A stretch of DNA of 64,000 bases from the NCBI RefSeq assembly GCF_052056295.1, contig NZ_CP182493.1:62001-126000 (forward strand). The letters are read 5' to 3'. The translations under genes and the position numbers were made by a program. The stretch comes from Catenovulum sp052056295. GTDB lineage: Bacteria; Pseudomonadota; Gammaproteobacteria; Enterobacterales; Alteromonadaceae. This document shows, piece after piece, positions 37,136 to 47,004 of the stretch. The notes beneath the pieces are model-generated. The model did no database searches. It saw nothing but the letters and a program-made list of their open reading frames with translations, and was not told the DNA's origin. Each line of letters opens with the position of its first letter. Positions within the stretch are counted from its first letter, which is position 1.

Positions 37136-38488
37136 ATGATTAAAAACACAGCTCTACAAATACGTAGCACATTGGTCGGAACCGCTTTTATAGCGGTTTT
37201 TGTGCTGTTCTATGTGATCTATGTGGCCGCGCAGTTTCATATTGAGCATGCAACTCAACAAAGTCATTTTCTTGTTGATTATACCGAGCGGGCAATCTCT
37301 CGAATTAAAACCAATCCAGATAAATATTTAACCGCACCTCATTACCCAATTGGAAGTGACGAGCTTCAACTCGTCACTTCGTATGAAAGTTTAAAAAGTA
37401 GTATTCCTAGTGTAGCGAAACAAGCTGAACTTAAAGTAAACAAAATAAATATAGCAGTATCAAGTTTCCGCGGAGTGTTTTCAGTTGCTGAGCTTATCTT
37501 GATTTACCCAATCCAATTTAAGCAACATACCCTCTATACCTATTATCGAGTGACGAGCCAGAATCAATCACAATTAGATGCTAGGTTGGCCGGTAGAATG
37601 CAACCCGCTGTTTTTATTGCTGTTGTGATTATTGCCATTATCTTCATGGTTCAGCTGTATTACATTAATCATGTAAATTTAACCGTTAGGCAATTAGCTA
37701 ATTGGGCTGATAATTTGTCAGCTTCAAAAAAAGTTGATCCACCCAAACTAAAAGTTGATGGGTTAACTTCGTTGGCTTATACAGTGAATAACAGCATCAA
37801 TAAATTCACTGAGTTGTTAGAAAAAGAACATTCGTTTGCTCGTTTTACCAGCCATGAATTGCGCACTCAAGTTGCTGTATTATCAACTAATATGGAGATA
37901 CTCGAAGCTATGATGCGTAACTTATCCCCCGACGAAAGACGGGTATTGCAACGCATGGAAATTGCTGTCGCAGATATGAAATATCAAATTGAAGCCTTGT
38001 TATGGATAAGTCGAGAAGGACAAAATGACACAGGTTTTACTATGTGCGATCCGGCGAAAATGTTAGATAAGTCGATAGAAGACAACCAAAGCATTATCAA
38101 AGGTAAAAGCGTACGAGTGATAGTTAGCGGCGATGCACTCAGTGTTTATACCCACCCAACATTGTTACAAATTGTTTTAAATAACCTAGTGCGCAACGCT
38201 TTTCAAAACACTTTACAAGGTTTAGTACATATAGCAGTTATGCGTAACGGTATTACTATTTTGAACCAAAATACGGTTGAAAATAAGTTTGTCCAACAAA
38301 ATAAAGAACCTGGCTTTGGCATTGGTTTGGTATTAATTGAAAAAATAGTTAATAAAATAAACCTTAGCTACAAGGTTGAAACCCTCGAAAATGGCCGCTC
38401 GGTCACCCTGACATTTGCAGAACAAGATATCAAACAAACAACCGAAGCATCAAACGTAGTTGAACTACGCGAACAACACAAAGGTTAA
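37136..38488 (+). CDS. Sensor histidine kinase with atypical catalytic motifs
   Basis: This 450-residue inner-membrane kinase has two hydrophobic segments (about 11-32 and 161-182) bounding a periplasmic sensor region, then a HAMP-like linker, a dimerisation domain with H240 (HELRTQ) and an ATPase domain (N-box IVLNNLVRNAFQN, G-box PGFGIGLVLIEK). The usual proline after HELRT is replaced by Q245, and the DxGxG of the ATP lid is not seen; NGITILNQNT stands there. ATP binding and kinase activity might therefore be weak or altered. It forms an operon with the regulator (0-bp spacing) and precedes the TonB-dependent receptor. Confidence 0.87.
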   Translation: MIKNTALQIRSTLVGTAFIAVFVLFYVIYVAAQFHIEHATQQSHFLVDYTERAISRIKTNPDKYLTAPHYPIGSDELQLVTSYESLKSSIPSVAKQAELKVNKINIAVSSFRGVFSVAELILIYPIQFKQHTLYTYYRVTSQNQSQLDARLAGRMQPAVFIAVVIIAIIFMVQLYYINHVNLTVRQLANWADNLSASKKVDPPKLKVDGLTSLAYTVNNSINKFTELLEKEHSFARFTSHELRTQVAVLSTNMEILEAMMRNLSPDERRVLQRMEIAVADMKYQIEALLWISREGQNDTGFTMCDPAKMLDKSIEDNQSIIKGKSVRVIVSGDALSVYTHPTLLQIVLNNLVRNAFQNTLQGLVHIAVMRNGITILNQNTVENKFVQQNKEPGFGIGLVLIEKIVNKINLSYKVETLENGRSVTLTFAEQDIKQTTEASNVVELREQHKG

Positions 38489-38827
38489 TTTACCTCGACT
38501 CTATTTGGTTATGTAGAATTGTCTGACAATCATTGTCGTGTACTTTGTATTGATAAACTAATTTCGTTATTGATTATTTTAATAAATTCAAAACTTGTGG
38601 TTATTTCATCGTCTAACACCTCTAAACCTCTATAAACTCTCGCTTTGATACCGATTGTCTTACAATAAACCCATCTAAAAATACAAAATAATTAACCTGT
38701 GTTTTACAAATTTATTGATTATTGCATATTTGTATGTGAGTATTGTATTACACCTGTTATTTTGGTGTTAAACAAAATCATACACATGGTCTAACCAACA
38801 TAAGATATGTAACAAGGGGTTATACAA
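38489..38827 (+). promoter_or_regulatory. Non-coding region upstream of the TonB-dependent receptor
   Basis: This 339-bp gap has no convincing open frame or RNA gene. It holds four short TCT-A-type repeats (38612-38641, spaced 8-9 bp), a TTGCAT (38722) followed 17 bp later by a GTATTA that could be a weak promoter, and a small ACACC/GGTGT inverted repeat (38750-38768). The long leader and the adjacent two-component pair suggest regulated transcription of the receptor, but no site is certain. Confidence 0.35.
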
Positions 38828-41800
38828 ATGCAATTTAAATTATCAAAAGTTGCTTGTTCAGTTATTTCCGCAGGTGCATTAAGCATGGTTGCTAATGCAT
38901 ACGCAGCACAAGAAACTGAAGATACTGAAGTCATTCAGGTTCAAGGTATTCGAGCGTCATTAACCAGTGCGTTAAATCAAAAGCGTGATTCGAACGCTTT
39001 AATTGAAGTTATTCAGTCGGAAGATATTGGTAAATTGCCCGATCAAAATCTAGCAGAAGTATTAGAAAATATAACAGGGATTCAAATTACTCGTACTGCA
39101 GGTGTTGGTACGGGTGTACAAATTCGTGGTAATACCCACAATGTGGTGCAAGTTAATGGTATGCAGACAGTTGGTACAGGTGATGGCCGTACCGGTATGA
39201 AGTTTGAAGATTTGGCTGCTGGCATTATTGCTGGTGTTGAGGTCGTTAAAGCACCTACAGCTAAACACACAGAGGGCTCTTTAGGTGGTACAGTTAATCT
39301 TAAGACAATTCGTCCGCTACAATTATCTGATACTTTAGCGACTGTACGTGTTCAAGGTGAAGACAGTAGTTTAACAACTGACGGTATCATGCCGCGTATT
39401 TCTGGTGCTTTTGGTAACAATTGGGAAAGTAGCCAGGGTCGTTTTGGTTTTGTTGTTAGTGCAAGCTACTCAAAACAAGAAGCAACGTCGTTCCGCCCAC
39501 GCGTTGACCGTGACGGTGGTTTAGTCGCGAATAAAAATGCTCAAGTTGCAAACGAATGGGAAACTGTAACTGATGCAAATGGTAATGAGAGTAAAGTTGC
39601 GACAGGCTGGCAAGATCCTGCAACTGACCGACCAGCAGCTCAAGACTTTGATTTTGTCGGTATACAGTTTTTAAATCAAGAAACCGAAAACTTTGAATAC
39701 GATACCAAAAATGTTGCGGCGTCTTTTGAGTTTGCACCAAACGATGACCTCAAATTTTTCTTCGATACTGTATTAACTCGCCAGGAAGTTCGTCAAGAAA
39801 GCACCCGAGTACAAGCTTCGGGCGTAAGTGTTTTACTTAACCAAAGCGTACCATCGGCTTTTGAAACAGTTAATTTTGGTAAGCTTGGTGGAATTGAACT
39901 TGGCAGTATTCAAGTTGCGACTAAAGGGGTAATTGAACCTGATTTAGCGAAAGACGACGATGATCCTAACTTGCGTTTTAACAGTGATACTGGCGCACGT
40001 GTAACAGATACAGATCTATTCAGATTAGGTGGGCAGTGGCAGCTTACGAGTAATTTTAAAGTTACAGCTGAAATATCAAGTGCTAGCTCAAAAACTACAA
40101 CACCTAAATTAGATACACAATTGAATTTTATAAACCCTAATCCTAACACACCAGTTGATAAATTAGACGCTAATGGGAACTATACTAAGGATAGTAGTAA
40201 TGATAATGCAGTACCATTTGCATACGATCTGACTGGCGATAAATTAAGTTGGGGTATTAACTTTGATTCAGCTTTTGCACCGACAGTAGAACAACTACTA
40301 GACCCTGCAAATGTCGTTCTAGACCAAGTTGATTATAGTTTGGGATATACAAAAAATTCAGACGATGCATTCCGTGTTGATACAACCTACTATTTAGACA
40401 GTGGTTTTGTCAGCTCTATTGAAGCTGGTCTGCGTTATAACATTGCTAAACATGAATCAGTTGGCTTATCAGATCGTGTCGGCGGATTTAGCAAGATGAT
40501 GGATAGTCCAAGTGGCGATTTATTTAGTGATATCTTGGTTGCTGGACCTGATAACTTTGGTGATGCAGATGGACGTGAGCTAGCAGTTCGCAATTATTTA
40601 ATTGTTGATCCAGAGCTAGCATTTAACAGTCCTGAGCTTGTAATGGGTGAGTTGTATAGTGCGATGGAAACGCATAGAACAGAAATGGAAGAATTAGGGA
40701 TTTCATTTTCAAACGATCTTGATTATTTAAATGCTGATTTTGAAACTGTCACAGGCTTCTCTGTAGAGGAAAAAACGACAGCGTTATATGCACAAGCAAA
40801 TTTCTCATATGAGATGTTGAGAGGTAATTTTGGTGTTCGTCATGTTAAAAGTGATATAACTTCTACTGGTTATACGGAAATTGATGGTGAAACTGTTGCG
40901 TTAGTATTTAGCGACGACTATAGCTTTACTTTGCCAAGACTTAACTTAATTGCAGAAGTGACCGACGACCTAATAGTGCGTGCTGCATGGGGCAAAGATA
41001 TTGCTCGTCCAGATTTTGGTAACATGGACACATCTACATCATTTGGTACCAACGAAAACGCGTCTGTTGCTATAGGTAATCCAGGCTTGTTGCCGCAAGA
41101 AGCTACGACGAAAGATATCTCTGTGGAGTGGTATTTTGCTGAAGCTGCTGTAGTAAGTTTAGGGTACTTTACAAAGGACATTAGTAATTTATGGGTAACT
41201 GGAACTGAAAGTGCACCAACCTTCCCAAATGGCAATGGCCAAGACTGGCGTGAAAATGATCCAAACTGTCCAAGTGGTGGTGTATACAATCCACTAGTAC
41301 AACCTAATATTTTAGGTGACCCAAACACGGTTGGTTTGTGTGTGGACATAGAGACTTCATTAAATGACCCTGCAACAGTTACACAAACTGGTTTTGAAAT
41401 GGCGTTCCAATATGATTTATCTGCCTTTGAAAGTGAGTTAGGTTGGGCATCAGGTTTTGGTATTCAAGCTAACTATACAATTCAAGAGTATAAAGGAGGT
41501 TCTGTTGAAAATGAATCTGCTACTCGTGGTACTGACATATTCAATGCAATTAACGGAGTATATGATCAAGAACAATTTACTAAAGTTACAGCTGTTCAAG
41601 GCCTGTTAGATTTCTCGGAAAATGCTTATAACCTTACCGCATATTATGAGAAAAATGGTTTGTCTGCTCGTGTCCGTTATACATGGCGTGAAGCTTTCCG
41701 TACCGATGATACTGCCGCAGGTGCATCGCGTAATTCAACTTTAGGTTTCCCTGTATACACTCACGATCGTGGTCAGGTTAACGCGAGTGTGTCTTACGAT

Positions 41801-41947
41801 GTGAACGAAAACCTAAACCTAGGTATCGAAGCTGTAAACTTAACTAAATCTGAAATTCAACAATCTTGTGTTAATGAAGGTGCATTATTGTGTTTTCAAG
41901 GTTTAGCTGATCGTCGTATTACAGCGGGTGTAAGTTATAAGTTCTAA
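38828..41947 (+). CDS. TonB-dependent receptor (carbohydrate-type)
   Basis: This 1039-residue outer-membrane receptor has a signal peptide ending near residue 26, a plug domain (QRxSNALIEVIQSEDIGKLPDQNLAEVLENITGI-type sequence, about 50-160, with the loop GVQIRGNTHNVVQVNG) and a 22-strand barrel ending in RRITAGVSYKF, the outer-membrane terminal signature. The plug wording is that of the Caulobacter-type receptors, many of which import glycans. The substrate is unknown. The adjacent kinase and regulator could control it. A T-rich intrinsic terminator follows at 41977-42008. Confidence 0.92.
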   Translation: MQFKLSKVACSVISAGALSMVANAYAAQETEDTEVIQVQGIRASLTSALNQKRDSNALIEVIQSEDIGKLPDQNLAEVLENITGIQITRTAGVGTGVQIRGNTHNVVQVNGMQTVGTGDGRTGMKFEDLAAGIIAGVEVVKAPTAKHTEGSLGGTVNLKTIRPLQLSDTLATVRVQGEDSSLTTDGIMPRISGAFGNNWESSQGRFGFVVSASYSKQEATSFRPRVDRDGGLVANKNAQVANEWETVTDANGNESKVATGWQDPATDRPAAQDFDFVGIQFLNQETENFEYDTKNVAASFEFAPNDDLKFFFDTVLTRQEVRQESTRVQASGVSVLLNQSVPSAFETVNFGKLGGIELGSIQVATKGVIEPDLAKDDDDPNLRFNSDTGARVTDTDLFRLGGQWQLTSNFKVTAEISSASSKTTTPKLDTQLNFINPNPNTPVDKLDANGNYTKDSSNDNAVPFAYDLTGDKLSWGINFDSAFAPTVEQLLDPANVVLDQVDYSLGYTKNSDDAFRVDTTYYLDSGFVSSIEAGLRYNIAKHESVGLSDRVGGFSKMMDSPSGDLFSDILVAGPDNFGDADGRELAVRNYLIVDPELAFNSPELVMGELYSAMETHRTEMEELGISFSNDLDYLNADFETVTGFSVEEKTTALYAQANFSYEMLRGNFGVRHVKSDITSTGYTEIDGETVALVFSDDYSFTLPRLNLIAEVTDDLIVRAAWGKDIARPDFGNMDTSTSFGTNENASVAIGNPGLLPQEATTKDISVEWYFAEAAVVSLGYFTKDISNLWVTGTESAPTFPNGNGQDWRENDPNCPSGGVYNPLVQPNILGDPNTVGLCVDIETSLNDPATVTQTGFEMAFQYDLSAFESELGWASGFGIQANYTIQEYKGGSVENESATRGTDIFNAINGVYDQEQFTKVTAVQGLLDFSENAYNLTAYYEKNGLSARVRYTWREAFRTDDTAAGASRNSTLGFPVYTHDRGQVNASVSYDVNENLNLGIEAVNLTKSEIQQSCVNEGALLCFQGLADRRITAGVSYKF

Positions 41948-41976
41948 TATTTAGCACTTGTTATTTGTATATCAGA

Positions 41977-42008
41977 AGTGGATTGCTTAGGTAATCCGCT
42001 TTTTTTTT
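41977..42008 (+). terminator. Intrinsic terminator after TonB-dependent receptor
   Basis: Arms AGTGGATT (41977-41984) and AATCCGCT (41993-42000) pair with one G-U, followed by nine T residues at 42000-42008. It terminates the receptor transcript. Confidence 0.8.
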
Positions 42009-42032
42009 GATGACGTTAATGTTACCTGTCAC

Positions 42033-42067
42033 AAATAAAAAAGCCTTAGGTTTTAAACCCAAGGCTT
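42033..42067 (-). terminator. Intrinsic terminator after hisIE
   Basis: On the minus strand arms of 13 bp (plus 42041-42053 and 42055-42067) pair with one G-U and are followed by a T-rich tract (plus 42033-42040). It lies 64 bp downstream of the hisIE stop and ends the his operon transcript, back to back with the receptor terminator. Confidence 0.78.
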
Positions 42068-42130
42068 TATTTTTATAAACTAATTAAGTTTGTGATGCTG
42101 AAGTAAATCAGTGAATAAATTAATTGTTTA

Positions 42131-42751
42131 TTACTTATGACGTTCTTTAAGTTTATTAATTACGTCATTCATTTCTAAATCCATTGATTGTAGCAACACA
42201 GTTAAGTGATATAACAAATCAGCTGATTCACAAATTAATTCTTCTTTATCACCAGCAGTTGCTGCTAACGCACATTCAACACCTTCTTCACCTACTTTTT
42301 GCGCAATGCGCTTTACGCCTTTTGCGTATAAGCGGGCAGTGTAGCTTGAATCAGGCTCTGCACCTTTACGGCTAGCAATCACTTGTTCTAAATCTGCTAA
42401 AAATGCGATTTGTGGTTGGGCTTTGCCATCCCAACAAGTTTCAGTACCTGTGTGGCAAGTTGGGCCATTTGGCTTAGCTAAGGCAATTAAGCTGTCGTTA
42501 TCGCAATCAACTGATAATTCAACTAAGTTTAACGTATGACCAGAAACTTCACCTTTGGTCCACAAACGCTGTTTGCTGCGGCTATATAAAGTTACAAAAC
42601 CAGTTTCAAAAGTTTTATTTAACGCGTCTTGGTTTACAAAACCTTGCATTAAAATTTTGCCAGAGTAAGCGTTTTGTACAATTAACGGCAATAAACCGCT
42701 TTCGGCTTTGTCCCAAGCGAGTTGTTGAATATTGTCTGCCGTTACTAACAA
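42131..42751 (-). CDS. hisI: Bifunctional phosphoribosyl-AMP cyclohydrolase / phosphoribosyl-ATP pyrophosphatase
   Basis: This protein carries the second and third steps of histidine synthesis. The N-terminal cyclohydrolase domain (about 1-115) has SVDCDNDSLIALAKPNGPTCHTG with zinc-binding cysteines; the C-terminal pyrophosphohydrolase domain (about 118-206) has VGEEGVECALAAT. The 206-residue fused form (HisIE) is typical. It is the last gene of the operon and overlaps hisF by 7 bp. Confidence 0.96.
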   Translation of the reverse strand: MLVTADNIQQLAWDKAESGLLPLIVQNAYSGKILMQGFVNQDALNKTFETGFVTLYSRSKQRLWTKGEVSGHTLNLVELSVDCDNDSLIALAKPNGPTCHTGTETCWDGKAQPQIAFLADLEQVIASRKGAEPDSSYTARLYAKGVKRIAQKVGEEGVECALAATAGDKEELICESADLLYHLTVLLQSMDLEMNDVINKLKERHK

Positions 42752-43521
42752 GGTCTTATCTCCACTTTTTCATTAATTAGGGTTTGTTTTAACTCGTCCA
42801 TTGCGATAACTGCTTTGTGGAATACACTTGCAGCTAATGCACCGTCTACGTCGGCCAATTTAAACACATCAGTAAAGTGTTCAATTGCGCCTGCACCACC
42901 AGATGCAATTAAAGGTACATTACATACTTCACGTGCAAGTTTTAATTGTTCAATGTCATAACCTTGACGAACACCGTCTTGGTTCATACAGTTTAAAACA
43001 ATTTCGCCTGCGCCCATTTCTTGCACTTTTTTAATCCAGTCGAATGTTGTCCAGCTGGTTTTTTGAGTACGTTTTTCATCACCGGTAAATTGATAAACTT
43101 CGTATTGGTTATGCTCTTTGTTGTAATAAGAGTCGATTCCAACTACGACACATTGTTGACCGAATCTTTCATTTAATTCAGTGATCAACTGTGGATTTGC
43201 CAGAGCAGGGGAGTTAATTGAAATTTTGTCTGCACCCATTTCTAAAATAATGCGTGCATCTTCAACTGTTTTAATCCCACCAGCGACACAAAATGGAATG
43301 TCAATTTGTTCAGCGATACGCGAAACCCAAGCTTTATCAACAACGCGGCTATCGCTAGAGGCTGTAATATCGTAAAACACTAATTCATCAGCGCCCATTT
43401 CAGCGTACTTTTCAGCTAATGGGACTATGTCGCCAATAATTTCGTGGTTACGGAATTTAACCCCTTTAACCACTTTGCCATCTCTAACATCCAAACAAGG
43501 GATTATGCGCCTTGCCAGCAT
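42745..43521 (-). CDS. hisF: Imidazole glycerol phosphate synthase cyclase subunit
   Basis: HisF takes ammonia from HisH to form imidazole glycerol phosphate and AICAR. The 258-residue TIM barrel shows the LARRIIPCLDVRDGKVVKGVKF start and the second-half repeat IPLIASGGAGAIEHF-type segment. The catalytic aspartates are in CLDVRDG and in the LNCMNQDG strand. It overlaps hisA by 19 bp and hisIE by 7 bp, indicating coupled translation. Confidence 0.97.
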   Translation of the reverse strand: MLARRIIPCLDVRDGKVVKGVKFRNHEIIGDIVPLAEKYAEMGADELVFYDITASSDSRVVDKAWVSRIAEQIDIPFCVAGGIKTVEDARIILEMGADKISINSPALANPQLITELNERFGQQCVVVGIDSYYNKEHNQYEVYQFTGDEKRTQKTSWTTFDWIKKVQEMGAGEIVLNCMNQDGVRQGYDIEQLKLAREVCNVPLIASGGAGAIEHFTDVFKLADVDGALAASVFHKAVIAMDELKQTLINEKVEIRPC

Positions 43522-44240
43522 TGGATTGCCTCCTCGATGGTGAATTTACCTTCTAATAAAGAACGACCTAAAATAACGCCGCTTACTTTAGTTGGTTTTA
43601 ATGCTTTAATGTCGTCTAACTGACCAATGCCACCAGATGCTTGCCAATGAATATGCGGGAATTGTTTAACAACTTCTGCATATAAATCAACGTTTGAACC
43701 AGCTAATGTACCGTCTTTGCTGATGTCAGTACACAATACGTGTTTAACACCAACAGATTTGTAATCTTCTAGTAAATCTTCAAGTTTAACACCTGAGTTT
43801 TCTTGCCAGCCATGAGTTGCGATACATTTATTGCCATCAGCATCAATGTTAATGTCTAATGCCAAAACAATTGCGTTAGGGCCATAAGTATCGATCCAGC
43901 TTTTAACTAGCTCAGGTTGTTTAACCGCAAGTGAACCGATAACAACGCGCTCTACGCCAGCTTCTAATAATTGTTCAACATCACGTTTACGGCGAATGCC
44001 GCCGCCAGCTTGGAAACGCATTAAACCTGTATCAACCATAGCTTTAATTAATTCAATTTGGCGTTTATCCGTATCTTTTGCGCCAGTTAAATCAACTATG
44101 TGTAACCATTTTGCGCCACCTTTAGCGTAAGTGGTTAATACTTCAATTGGGTCTAATTTATATTCAGTTTTTTGGTTGTAATCGCCTTGATATAAGCGAA
44201 CGACTTTACCGTCGATTAAGTCTATTGCAGGGATGATCAT
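43503..44240 (-). CDS. hisA: ProFAR isomerase (1-(5-phosphoribosyl)-5-[(5-phosphoribosylamino)methylideneamino]imidazole-4-carboxamide isomerase)
   Basis: HisA is the TIM-barrel isomerase before the HisHF step. The 245-residue protein starts MIIPAIDLIDGKVVRLYQG, with the catalytic aspartate in AIDLIDG, and carries the other catalytic aspartate in CTDISKDGTL. It overlaps hisH by 4 bp and hisF by 19 bp. Confidence 0.97.
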   Translation of the reverse strand: MIIPAIDLIDGKVVRLYQGDYNQKTEYKLDPIEVLTTYAKGGAKWLHIVDLTGAKDTDKRQIELIKAMVDTGLMRFQAGGGIRRKRDVEQLLEAGVERVVIGSLAVKQPELVKSWIDTYGPNAIVLALDINIDADGNKCIATHGWQENSGVKLEDLLEDYKSVGVKHVLCTDISKDGTLAGSNVDLYAEVVKQFPHIHWQASGGIGQLDDIKALKPTKVSGVILGRSLLEGKFTIEEAIQCWQGA

Positions 44241-44830
44241 GCTTTCATCTCCAAAAAGTTTTGTATTACGCGAGCGCCTGATTTGCCTGAGCGTTCAGGG
44301 TGAAATTGCACGCCGTAAAAATTCTTGTGGTGAATGCTGGCAGAAAAGGTTTGACCATAATCACAGGTCGCCAGCGTGTATTCTGAAGGTGCCACACATA
44401 AACTATGCACAAAATAAAAGTAATCTTGTTGGCTAATGCCTTCAAATAATGGGGAATCTTTTATTTCCGTTAGGGTGTTCCAACCCATGTGAGGTAAGCG
44501 TAGACAATCGGCTTTGATCGGTCTAACATTACCAGGGATTAATCCTAAGCAATCCACGTTGCCTTCGGCTGAATGTTCAGTCATTAATTGCATGCCTAAA
44601 CAAATACCTAAAACAGGTTGTTGTAAACCTTGTACTATTTCAGGTATGCCTTTTTCTTTAATAATTCGCATTGCAGCGCCAGCTGCTCCAACGCCAGGTA
44701 AAAATACCTTATCGGCGTTTTTAATTTGTTCTGCGTTGTCGGTTACTGCAACTTTGTAACCTAATCTTTCAACACCAAATTTAAGCGATGAAAGGTTTGC
44801 ACATGAAGTATCTATGATTACTACATTCAT
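44237..44830 (-). CDS. hisH: Imidazole glycerol phosphate synthase glutaminase subunit
   Basis: HisH releases ammonia from glutamine for HisF. The 197-residue class I amidotransferase has the nucleophile GICLGMQLM (cysteine near residue 77) and the His-Glu pair in GVQFHPERSG. It overlaps hisB by 1 bp and hisA by 4 bp. Confidence 0.97.
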   Translation of the reverse strand: MNVVIIDTSCANLSSLKFGVERLGYKVAVTDNAEQIKNADKVFLPGVGAAGAAMRIIKEKGIPEIVQGLQQPVLGICLGMQLMTEHSAEGNVDCLGLIPGNVRPIKADCLRLPHMGWNTLTEIKDSPLFEGISQQDYFYFVHSLCVAPSEYTLATCDYGQTFSASIHHKNFYGVQFHPERSGKSGARVIQNFLEMKA

Positions 44831-45900
44831 TACAACACACCTTTACTGCTTGGTAATTCTGTACCTTCAATACGAATAGCTTGGCGAAGCGCGCGGCCAA
44901 ATACTTTGAATAGGCTTTCCACTTTGTGATGATCGTTATCGCCATCAGTTGATAAGTGTAAAGTAATCCCCATGCTATCTGCTAATGAACGGAAAAAGTG
45001 AGGTACCATTTCTGTACCTAATTCGCCAACTTTAGAATGAGTAAATTCTGCATCAAATTTACAAAAAGGGCGGCCAGAAATATCTAACACACATTGAGCC
45101 AAACATTCATCCATTGGCAAGCTAAAACCAAAACGACCAATACCACGTTTTGTGCCCAATGCTTGTTTTAAAGCCAACCCGAGTGCAAGCGCTGTGTCTT
45201 CAACCGAGTGATGGTCGTCTATATGTAAATCACCATTCACAGCAATATTCATATAAAAACCACCATGTGTTGAGATTTGATCTAACATGTGGTCAAAAAA
45301 GCCAACACCAGTTTGAATATCTGCTTTTTGTTGTTTGTCTAAATTAACACTTACTTTAATTTGTGTTTCACTGGTATTGCGCTCAATAGTAGCTGTACGG
45401 GCTTTAACTGTTAAAGTTTCAACTATGTGATCCCAATCAATGCCAGGTTGGCCGTATTGGAAACCACGAATACCCATGTTTGCTGCTAATTGCATATCTG
45501 TTTCACGATCGCCAATAACATAAGAATCAGTGAAATCGACTTTACCTTGTTGCAAGTAATCAGCAACTAAACCTAATTTAGGTTTGCGGCAGCTACAGTC
45601 ATCACCCGGGAAGTGAGGACAAATTAAAACGTCGTCAAATTTAATACCTTGTGAGGTAAACACTTGCATCATTTTTTCATGTGGTGCATCAAAATCAGCT
45701 TGCGGGAAGCTGTCTGTGCCTAAACCATCTTGATTCGTTACCATAACCAAACGGTAGCCATGAGCTTGCAACGTTAACAAAGCAGGTACCACGTTTTTTT
45801 CAAAAACGAGTTTTTCCAATGAGTCTAATTGATAATCTACTGGTGGCTCAGTGACTAAAGTACCGTCACGGTCGATAAATAAAATGCGTTGTTTGCTCAT
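44830..45900 (-). CDS. hisB: Bifunctional histidinol-phosphatase / imidazole glycerol phosphate dehydratase
   Basis: This 356-residue fusion combines an N-terminal HAD phosphatase (about 1-165; DXDXT motif FIDRDGTLV, zinc-binding CPHFPGDDCSCRKP) with the C-terminal dehydratase (about 168-356; GVGFFDHMLDQISTHGGF, DDHHSVEDTALALG). The fused form is the usual one in enteric-type his operons. It is 3 bp after hisC. Confidence 0.97.
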   Translation of the reverse strand: MSKQRILFIDRDGTLVTEPPVDYQLDSLEKLVFEKNVVPALLTLQAHGYRLVMVTNQDGLGTDSFPQADFDAPHEKMMQVFTSQGIKFDDVLICPHFPGDDCSCRKPKLGLVADYLQQGKVDFTDSYVIGDRETDMQLAANMGIRGFQYGQPGIDWDHIVETLTVKARTATIERNTSETQIKVSVNLDKQQKADIQTGVGFFDHMLDQISTHGGFYMNIAVNGDLHIDDHHSVEDTALALGLALKQALGTKRGIGRFGFSLPMDECLAQCVLDISGRPFCKFDAEFTHSKVGELGTEMVPHFFRSLADSMGITLHLSTDGDNDHHKVESLFKVFGRALRQAIRIEGTELPSSKGVL

Positions 45901-45903
45901 TGT

Positions 45904-46965
45904 TTAACCTTTAAATTCATCCATAACAGCTAATAATGCGTCGGTTTCTTCTTTAGAACCGACAGAAATACGTAAGCTATTATCTAATAAAATTTGACTT
46001 GAATAATCGCGAATTAAAATACCTGCTTGTACTAGGGTATCAAATAATGCTTTTTTATGCTCAGTACGGAACATAATAAAATTAGAGTGGCTTTCTATTT
46101 GCTCGTATACATAATCATAGCTTGCTAATGCATCAACAATGCGCTGCTTTTGTACCAGTACATCTGCTTTTTGTTGCTGCATACGCGCAAGACCAGCTTC
46201 AGATAATGCCTGTGTGGCAATTTGTGCAACTGGCCAGCTAACTGGATAAGGCGCAATAACTTTACTCATAGCTTGAATGATATTTTCATTGGCTAGAGTG
46301 AAACCACAGCGTAAACCAGCTAAACCAAATGCTTTTGACATGGTGCGTAATATGGCTAGGTTGTCGTATTTTTCAATCCAAGACACAACTGAAGTTTCCA
46401 TTGCGTATTCAATATAAGCTTCGTCAACTGCAACTATGGCTTGGCCTTTAAATATCTCTAATACTTGCTCAATTTGTTGATGCGAAACTAATGTTCCAGT
46501 TGGATTATTTGGGGAGCAAATAAACACAACTTTTACGTTATCTTTTGCGGCTTTTATTGCTTCAATATCTAGTGAAAAATCCGCATTAGTTGGCACTTTT
46601 TTGCAATCAATATTGCAAGTTTGTGCGCTAATTGAATACATGCCATAAGTTGGTGGGCAAATTAAAATTTGCTCTTGGTCTTCACAAAAGGTACGTATTA
46701 ATAATTCTATGCCTTCATCAGCACCACGGCTTGCCAATACTTGGGTCGGTTTGACACCAGCATAGTTTGCATAACCATTAATTAAACTTTTTGGCTGAAA
46801 GTCTGGGTATCTGTTTAATACCGAACAGTCTAATTCATACTCGTTTGCATATGGAGATTCGTTGGCATTTAACCAAATATTACCACCTGACATACTGCGA
46901 CGTGCTGATGCATATGGCACCAACTTTTGAATATTTTGTCTTGTAAGTTTTTCCGCTAAGCTCAT
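45904..46965 (-). CDS. hisC: Histidinol-phosphate aminotransferase
   Basis: HisC is a fold-type I PLP enzyme that converts imidazole acetol phosphate to histidinol phosphate. The 353-residue product has CSPNNPTGT, VDEAYIEYA and the PLP-binding lysine in TMSKAFGLAGLRCGF. It lies between hisD, 39 bp upstream, and hisB. Confidence 0.96.
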   Translation of the reverse strand: MSLAEKLTRQNIQKLVPYASARRSMSGGNIWLNANESPYANEYELDCSVLNRYPDFQPKSLINGYANYAGVKPTQVLASRGADEGIELLIRTFCEDQEQILICPPTYGMYSISAQTCNIDCKKVPTNADFSLDIEAIKAAKDNVKVVFICSPNNPTGTLVSHQQIEQVLEIFKGQAIVAVDEAYIEYAMETSVVSWIEKYDNLAILRTMSKAFGLAGLRCGFTLANENIIQAMSKVIAPYPVSWPVAQIATQALSEAGLARMQQQKADVLVQKQRIVDALASYDYVYEQIESHSNFIMFRTEHKKALFDTLVQAGILIRDYSSQILLDNSLRISVGSKEETDALLAVMDEFKG

Positions 46966-47004
46966 TTATTTATTCACTTATCAATTAATTTCGTCTTGTT
47001 TGGC

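Noticed and set aside
40918..41349. 143-codon open frame on the minus strand within the TonB-dependent receptor
   Set aside because: It lies fully inside a clear receptor gene and has no family features or ribosome-binding site.
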